Of a DNA stretch of 64,000 nt, positions 62,040 to 64,000 are shown in pieces. Location of the stretch: assembly GCF_000237825.1 (NCBI RefSeq), contig NZ_CM001377.1, positions 1,054,001 through 1,118,000 on the forward strand, written 5' to 3'. Made by a program: the position numbers and the translations under genes. Origin of the DNA: Thermanaerovibrio velox DSM 12556 (GTDB lineage Bacteria > Synergistota > Synergistia > Synergistales > Synergistaceae). Every line of letters begins with the position of its first letter. Position 1 is the first letter of the stretch. Below the pieces are notes generated by a model, which saw only the letters and a list, made by a program, of their open reading frames with translations, made no database searches and was not told the DNA's origin.

Positions 62040-63560
62040 TCAGCTCAGCGAAAGGAAAATCGTACTTCCCCTTCTCCAAACGAGCACTGCAACTGATTTA
62101 GGATCCCCTTTAGCGGCCATCTCAACGTCTGACGGGGAGTTTACCTTAACGCCGTTGAACTCCATTATCACGTCCCCCTTAGAAAGCCCAAGATATGCCG
62201 CCCGGGACTTGGGGTTTACATTGAGGACGATGACCCCTTGGATATCCGCCGGTACGCCAAAGTTCGAACGGAGGTCCGAATCTAGATCTCTGATCTCCGC
62301 CCCCATCACGTTAACCGCCGCGGACTTCTTGCCCGATGGAAGCAACTTGGGGATCCAAGACCTTCCAGACGAGGTGTCCCCAAGCACCACATCTGCCGAC
62401 ATCTTCTTATCCCGCCTGTAAAACTCTATCTTGACCTTTGTGCCAGCGCTGAAAGATCGAACCAGGAAGGTCAGTGATTTGTCGTTCAAAACCTTCTTCC
62501 CATCTATAGATACGATCACGTCTCCCCTGCGAAGACCCGCTGCGTCCGCTGGGGAACCGGGTTTTACATCCGCCACTATGGCGCCTTCTGAGGTGGGAAC
62601 TTTATATGCCTTGGCAAAGGCAGGGCCATTGGGCTGAGCCATTACCCCCAACCATCCCCTCCGGACCTCCCCGTGCTTTATGAGGTCATCAAGCACCTGC
62701 TTGGCCATGTTTATGGGTACCGCAAAACCTATCCCCTGGGCGTAGGGCACTATGGCGGTGTTTATCCCCACCACCTCACCCCTTAGGTTGATGAGGGGAC
62801 CTCCGCTGTTACCGGGGTTTATGGCCGCATCGGTCTGCAGGAAACCCTGGAAGTTCATGTTCTCCGCCTGTATGGTCCTGTTCTTCGCGGATATTACACC
62901 CACCGTGACGCTGTTCTCCAGTCCAAAGGGGTTACCTATTGCCACAACCCATTCCCCCACCTCCACGGTGTCCGAGTCTCCAAGCTTAAGGGCCGCTGCA
63001 TCCTTGAGATCCACCTTTATTACCGCCAGGTCAAAGGTGGGATCACGCCCCACGAGCTTAGCGGGAAGCTGACGTCCGTCCAGCATGGTCACCGTTATCC
63101 TGTCAGCCCCCTCAACCACATGGTTGTTGGTTAGGATATACCCATCCTTGGTGACGATGAACCCGGACCCCTTCCCCTTCATTGGAACCACCCGGGTGAA
63201 CTGCTTGAAGTGCTCCCCGAAGAAATGGTTGAAGAACGGATCATCCATCAGCTCATCCGGGAAGGGGCTGAACGACTGCTTAACCAACTTCTCGGTGTCT
63301 ATGTTCACCACCGACGGGGCAGAGCTCTTGACCAAGGGTACTATTGGATTGCCAGTATACGGGTTAGATGGCCCGGACGACACATCCGCAGACGCCACAG
63401 AGACCCCCACCGGTGGATGTGCCGGATCGTTCAGAAGAGAATAGAGATACCCCCCAGCCATCCCTGCGCAGAACAGAACCGAAAGGGCAAGCATCGACAT
63501 CATGAGTCTCTTAAGCCTGTCACGGGGCAACAAACTCCTTAAATATACTTTGGTCCTCAT
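62040..63560 (-). CDS. DegP/HtrA-like periplasmic serine protease
   Basis: 506 residues. N-terminal basic stretch and signal anchor (RLMMSMLALSVLFCAGMAGGYLY), trypsin-like domain with His (LTNNHVVEGA), Asp (DLAVIKVD) and Ser (DAAINPGNSGGPL), then two PDZ domains (PGSPADAAGLRRGDVIVSIDG and NPKSRAAYLGLSKGDVIMEFNG). Degrades or refolds envelope proteins. A long linker KQSFSPFPDELMDDPFFNHFFG is the LA loop typical of DegP/DegQ. ATG 63560 with GGGAGGTG 8 bases upstream. Upstream control region at 63620-63651. Confidence 0.95.
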   Translation of the reverse strand: MRTKVYLRSLLPRDRLKRLMMSMLALSVLFCAGMAGGYLYSLLNDPAHPPVGVSVASADVSSGPSNPYTGNPIVPLVKSSAPSVVNIDTEKLVKQSFSPFPDELMDDPFFNHFFGEHFKQFTRVVPMKGKGSGFIVTKDGYILTNNHVVEGADRITVTMLDGRQLPAKLVGRDPTFDLAVIKVDLKDAAALKLGDSDTVEVGEWVVAIGNPFGLENSVTVGVISAKNRTIQAENMNFQGFLQTDAAINPGNSGGPLINLRGEVVGINTAIVPYAQGIGFAVPINMAKQVLDDLIKHGEVRRGWLGVMAQPNGPAFAKAYKVPTSEGAIVADVKPGSPADAAGLRRGDVIVSIDGKKVLNDKSLTFLVRSFSAGTKVKIEFYRRDKKMSADVVLGDTSSGRSWIPKLLPSGKKSAAVNVMGAEIRDLDSDLRSNFGVPADIQGVIVLNVNPKSRAAYLGLSKGDVIMEFNGVKVNSPSDVEMAAKGDPKSVAVLVWRRGSTIFLSLS

Positions 63561-63623
63561 GTTCCACACCTCCCATTTGAGTTTCACGCTATCATCTCCC
63601 ATGACGGGGCAAGGCTAACACGT

Positions 63624-63651
63624 TTGACAAATACTGACATCGTCAATTATA
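63624..63651 (-). promoter_or_regulatory. htrA promoter element with GTCA direct repeats
   Basis: Minus strand: -10 TATAAT (63646-63651) without a clear -35. Just downstream, across the predicted transcription start, GTCAGTATTTGTCAAA has two GTCA elements ten bases apart, a spacing like CtsR heat-shock operators but a loose match to their consensus. Confidence 0.4.
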
Positions 63652-63653
63652 CC
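63624..63653 (+). promoter_or_regulatory. promoter of the microprotein-symporter pair
   Basis: Plus strand: perfect -35 TTGACA (63624-63629), 18-base spacer, -10 TATACC (63648-63653). Overlaps the htrA control region on the other strand. Confidence 0.65.
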
Positions 63654-63694
63654 TAAAATCCTACTTATGGGCACTAGGGAGGCAGGGTGATAAA

Positions 63695-63796
63695 ATGTGG
63701 GCTAATCTTATCGTGTTCTGCATTCTCTTGGTAATACCTTTTTGCATGAGCATCATCCTAATAAGGCGGAGGAGAAAGACAAAATGCCCCCTTTAG
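63695..63796 (+). CDS. 33-aa single-helix membrane microprotein preceding the symporter
   Basis: MWANLIVFCILLVIPFCMSIILIRRRRKTKCPL: one hydrophobic helix followed by a positive tail (IRRRRKTK), so the C-terminus faces the cytoplasm. It overlaps the symporter start by 13 bases, which ties the two together. Small accessory proteins of this kind accompany several sodium:solute symporters; its role is not proven. ATG with AGGGTGA close upstream. Confidence 0.7.
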   Translation: MWANLIVFCILLVIPFCMSIILIRRRRKTKCPL

Positions 63797-64000
63797 CAAT
63801 AAACCTCATCGCCTTTAGTGGGTACACTTTGGCAATAATCCTACTCACCGGGCAAACCTTCCCCTGGCGGGATAGCATTAGGAACTTCTACATAGGCGGG
63901 AGGAACATAGGTATATTCATGAGCACCATGACCTTCTGCGCCACCTGGTTAAGCGCCGCATCCATCGTTGGCTTCACTACCTGGATGGTATACGACGGGG
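63784..64000 (+). CDS. sodium:solute symporter family protein (5' part only)
   Basis: 72 codons are visible before the window ends. The N-terminus FYIGGRNIGIFMSTMTFCATWLSAASIVGFTTWMVYDG is the SSS (PutP/PanF-type) pattern: GGR followed by helix 1 with the ATWLSAAS sodium-site segment. ATG at 63784 has GGAGGA nine bases upstream, inside the microprotein gene. The substrate cannot be judged from this fragment. Confidence 0.88.
   Translation, partial: MPPLAINLIAFSGYTLAIILLTGQTFPWRDSIRNFYIGGRNIGIFMSTMTFCATWLSAASIVGFTTWMVYDG

Overview
This 64 kb window is a chromosomal, almost wholly housekeeping segment of a bacterium that fits the Synergistota (Thermanaerovibrio, Acetomicrobium and relatives). 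That placement is an inference from gene content: Firmicutes-like neighbourhoods (veg-ispE-purR, lepA-hemW, a T-box leader, PurR of the Bacillus type), selenocysteine machinery (selA-selB), a periplasmic HtrA, sodium-coupled amino-acid symporters, and codon use rich in AGG (Arg) and ATA (Ile), a habit common in thermophiles. Gene density is high. No phage, insertion sequence or CRISPR array was seen.

Layout. 1-3.1 kb (minus): a Nif3-like protein at the edge, a CAT-anticodon tRNA, a small ferredoxin, purR, ispE, veg. 3.2-10.0 kb (minus): lepA, hemW, an unknown gene, selA, selB. 10.1-11.3 kb (plus): a secreted eight-bladed PQQ-type propeller protein. 11.5-22.8 kb (plus): a purine cluster purC-S-Q-L-F-M-N-H-D-E followed by a radical SAM gene. 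22.9-24.6 kb (minus): argG behind a T-box leader that also carries an arginine-rich leader ORF. 24.6-32.2 kb (minus): pcrA-type helicase, a dephospho-CoA kinase/CutA fusion, a DHH-CBS tRNA nucleotidyltransferase, an M50 protease, surE, and hpf. 32.4-33.5 kb (plus): an aminotransferase. 33.8-36.8 kb (minus): rpsB-tsf-pyrH-frr.

36.9-42.5 kb is mixed: a CsoR-family repressor, SRP RNA, two tRNA-Ser, an AT-rich gap, tadA, speD, an anion-type permease, ogt and tRNA-Arg. 42.5-54.8 kb (minus): mutS2, cvpA, zapA, a coiled-coil protein, pheST, ktrAB, rplT-rpmI-infC, thrS. 55.1-56.7 kb (plus): a MetP-like symporter with its 34-residue partner. 56.8-59.9 kb (minus): rpsO-pnp-dut. 60.1-61.9 kb (plus): a two-component system. 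62.0-63.6 kb (minus): htrA. The right edge opens a sodium:solute symporter preceded by a 33-residue membrane microprotein.

The main points of interest are: (1) the argG leader, where an SD-preceded arginine-rich mini-ORF with three tandem CGA codons runs into T-box stem I; (2) a CoaE-CutA fusion; (3) two unrelated sodium symporters each paired with a roughly 33-residue one-helix protein; (4) a CsoR-family repressor with a cysteine pair but no copper-ligand histidine, beside a G-tract operator; (5) six conserved genes (hemW, surE, pheT, dut, pnp and the permease) each carrying one extra base at a homopolymer, which looks like systematic sequencing error but should be verified.
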